From a bacterium (GTDB taxonomy: Bacteria > UBP14 > UBA6098 > B30-G16), in the NCBI GenBank assembly GCA_003645115.1, contig QNEG01000143.1:1-5224 (forward strand): a stretch of DNA of 5,224 nt, written 5' to 3'. Of the stretch, positions 3,649 through 5,224 are shown in pieces. The translations under genes were made by a program, and so were the position numbers. Position 1 is the stretch's first letter, and the number at the start of each line of letters is the position of its first letter. The notes under the pieces are model-generated. The model saw only the letters and a program-made list of their open reading frames with translations, was not told the DNA's origin and did not search any database.

Positions 3649-5224
3649 ATGAATAAGAGAGTGTTGCTTTCTGGTAATGAGGCGATAGCGCGAGGTGCTT
3701 ATGAGGCTGGAGTCCATTTCGCATCGGCGTATCCTGGAACTCCATCCACTGAAATTCTGGAAAATGTAGCCAGATATTACAAGGATTCTATCAAGTGTCA
3801 ATGGGCACCCAATGAAAAAGTAGCTGTGGAAGTCGCTATTGGAGCTACATTCGGTGGTGCTCGCTCTATGGCTGCGATGAAGCATGTCGGTGTTAATGTG
3901 GCTGCCGACCCATTATTTACACTATCCGAAACCGGTGTAAATGGCGGTTTCTTGCTGGTCTCTGCCGATGACCCCGCTATGCATTCATCGCAAAATGAAC
4001 AGGACAATCGCAGATATGCCAAATTCGCAAAGATGGCATTGATAGAACCTTCTGATTCCCAAGAAGCGAAGGATTTTGTAAAAACAGCTATGGAAATATC
4101 GGAGAAATTCGATATTCCGGTGTTGATGAAAATTACTACTCGAATAGCGCATTCCAAAACAGTAGTCGAACTCGGGGAGCGACAGGAGGTTCCTGTTAAG
4201 GAATATGAACCCAATATCAAGAAGCGAGTGGTAATTCCAGCTCACGCCAGAATACTTCACAAAAAACTGGAGGAAAGATTAGCTGAACTCAAAGAATATA
4301 CCAATTCCTCATCCCTTAATCGAATCGAACAGGGTGAGTATTCTCATAATGGAAAAAAAATCGGAATCCTGACCAGTGGTATTTCATATCAATATGCGAA
4401 GGAAGTGTTTCCCGATGCTACTATATTGAAACTCGGTTTGACATTTCCATTTCCCGATAAGCTGGCGAAAGAATTCTACGATATGGTGGACGAAATTTGG
4501 GTAATCGAGGAAAATGAACCATTTCTGGAAGAGGAAATGGCAATCGCTAGTCTGGATGATAAAATAGCCATAGGAAAGAACAAAATCCCGCTTTGCTTGG
4601 AATTAAACCAGGAGATAATTCGTGAGGCAATATTGGGGGAAAAGGCTCGCACTCCACGGGTGAATTTGTCAGAACTGCCAGCGAGACCACCTGTTTTATG
4701 TCCGGGGTGCCCTCATCGCGGAATTTTCTATGTCGCTAATAAGATGAAATTACACGGCACCACCGATATCGGTTGTTATACTCTGGGAGTGATTCCGCCA
4801 TTGGAACAGGGAGAAACCTGCATCTGTATGGGGGCATCGATAGGTATCGCTCACGGACTCGGTATCGCACAAGGTCCCGAATTTGGGAAAAAAGTCCTGG
4901 GATATATCGGCGATTCTACATTCATCCACAGCGGAATGACTGGATTGATAAATCTTGCATACAATAAAGGCAATGCGGTGATTTGCATACTGGATAATTC
5001 TACTACCGCAATGACCGGACATCAACCACATCCGGGCACAGGTTTTACTATTACCGGCGAACCAACTTTTAAGGCAGATTATGCAGAAATTGCCGATGCA
5101 CTCGGAATAAAAAATGTCTATAAAACCGATGCGTATAATCTGGAGGAAATAGAGAAAGCGCTAAAGGAAGCTACTGCAACCGAGGAGCCTGCTGTTATAA
5201 TAAATCAAGGAAGATGTATATTAC
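3649..5224 (+). CDS. iorA: Indolepyruvate:ferredoxin oxidoreductase alpha subunit, 3' end outside window
   Basis: IorA, with IorB, oxidatively decarboxylates aryl 2-oxoacids such as indolepyruvate to the acyl-CoA using CoA and thiamine diphosphate, passing electrons to ferredoxin. It is a cytoplasmic, oxygen-sensitive step of aromatic amino-acid fermentation. The visible 525 residues run in family order. The pyrimidine-binding part is about 1-185, with LLSGNEAIARGAYEAG at 6-21, AYPGTPSTEI at 27-36 and PNEKVAVEVA at 54-63. A middle domain spans about 235-330. The pyrophosphate-binding part starts near 345, with RPPVLCPGCPHRG at 346-358, DIGCYTLG at 373-380, and a thiamine-diphosphate motif from GDS (421-423) to LDNS (448-451). 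Family members are about 580-620 residues, so the missing end should hold the two C-terminal 4Fe-4S cysteine clusters. The frame is unbroken to the window edge. It is transcribed away from the tRNA; iorB would be expected downstream but cannot be seen. Confidence 0.95.
   Translation, partial: MNKRVLLSGNEAIARGAYEAGVHFASAYPGTPSTEILENVARYYKDSIKCQWAPNEKVAVEVAIGATFGGARSMAAMKHVGVNVAADPLFTLSETGVNGGFLLVSADDPAMHSSQNEQDNRRYAKFAKMALIEPSDSQEAKDFVKTAMEISEKFDIPVLMKITTRIAHSKTVVELGERQEVPVKEYEPNIKKRVVIPAHARILHKKLEERLAELKEYTNSSSLNRIEQGEYSHNGKKIGILTSGISYQYAKEVFPDATILKLGLTFPFPDKLAKEFYDMVDEIWVIEENEPFLEEEMAIASLDDKIAIGKNKIPLCLELNQEIIREAILGEKARTPRVNLSELPARPPVLCPGCPHRGIFYVANKMKLHGTTDIGCYTLGVIPPLEQGETCICMGASIGIAHGLGIAQGPEFGKKVLGYIGDSTFIHSGMTGLINLAYNKGNAVICILDNSTTAMTGHQPHPGTGFTITGEPTFKADYAEIADALGIKNVYKTDAYNLEEIEKALKEATATEEPAVIINQGRCIL

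Noticed and set aside
3798..4260. Two minus-strand open frames of 140 and 91 codons opposite iorA
   Set aside because: They are antisense to a highly conserved, confidently identified gene, lack ribosome sites and have serine-rich low-sense translations typical of shadow frames.
1..5224. CRISPR array, riboswitch or toxin-antitoxin system
   Set aside because: No regularly spaced direct repeats, no recognisable riboswitch core ahead of any gene, and no small overlapping gene pair were seen on either strand.

Overview
The window looks like bacterial chromosome from an anaerobe. The bacterial signs are a TetR-type repressor with a sigma70-like promoter, clear Shine-Dalgarno sites, and a tRNA-Thr(CGU) whose anticodon arm matches the E. 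coli type. The anaerobic signs are an indolepyruvate:ferredoxin oxidoreductase alpha subunit and an oxygen-sensitive radical SAM enzyme. The DNA is AT-rich by eye. I cannot assign a phylum from the sequence; an uncultured anaerobic lineage is plausible but is only an inference.

Layout, left to right. Positions 41-64 hold a rho-independent terminator that closes a leftward operon. That operon, on the minus strand, is a TetR-family regulator (start about 2245) followed by a 496-residue radical SAM protein with C-terminal cysteines (start 1588). It is driven by a strong promoter (TTGACA, 16 bp, TATTAT). A perfect 8-bp inverted repeat at 2247-2273 overlaps the predicted transcription start and the tetR start codon, so an autoregulated two-gene unit is likely. 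Two tandem copies of a 10-bp A/T tract lie immediately upstream of the -35 box.

Rightward from 2410, behind an excellent ribosome binding site, lie the first 55 codons of a urocanase (hutU) gene. They break off abruptly at about 2570-2576. On the other side of the break is the 5' part of a minus-strand gene for an exported or membrane-anchored protein with beta-helix-like rungs, which has lost its 3' end at the same point. Two convergent gene fragments therefore meet at one junction. It is either a real rearrangement that destroyed both genes or an assembly chimera.

Upstream of the beta-helix gene, also on the minus strand, is tRNA-Thr(CGU) at 3245-3316. A gene-free stretch follows (3317-3648), with two decayed palindromes and a likely promoter. 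Last comes iorA on the plus strand from 3649, which is intact as far as it is visible and runs off the window after 525 codons.

The genes do not form one pathway. IorA (aromatic 2-oxoacid oxidation) and the lost urocanase (histidine breakdown) both fit amino-acid fermentation. The TetR/radical SAM pair is a separate regulated unit of unknown substrate. I found no CRISPR array, insertion sequence or convincing new multi-gene system. The most informative points are the hutU/beta-helix junction and the operator-controlled radical SAM operon.
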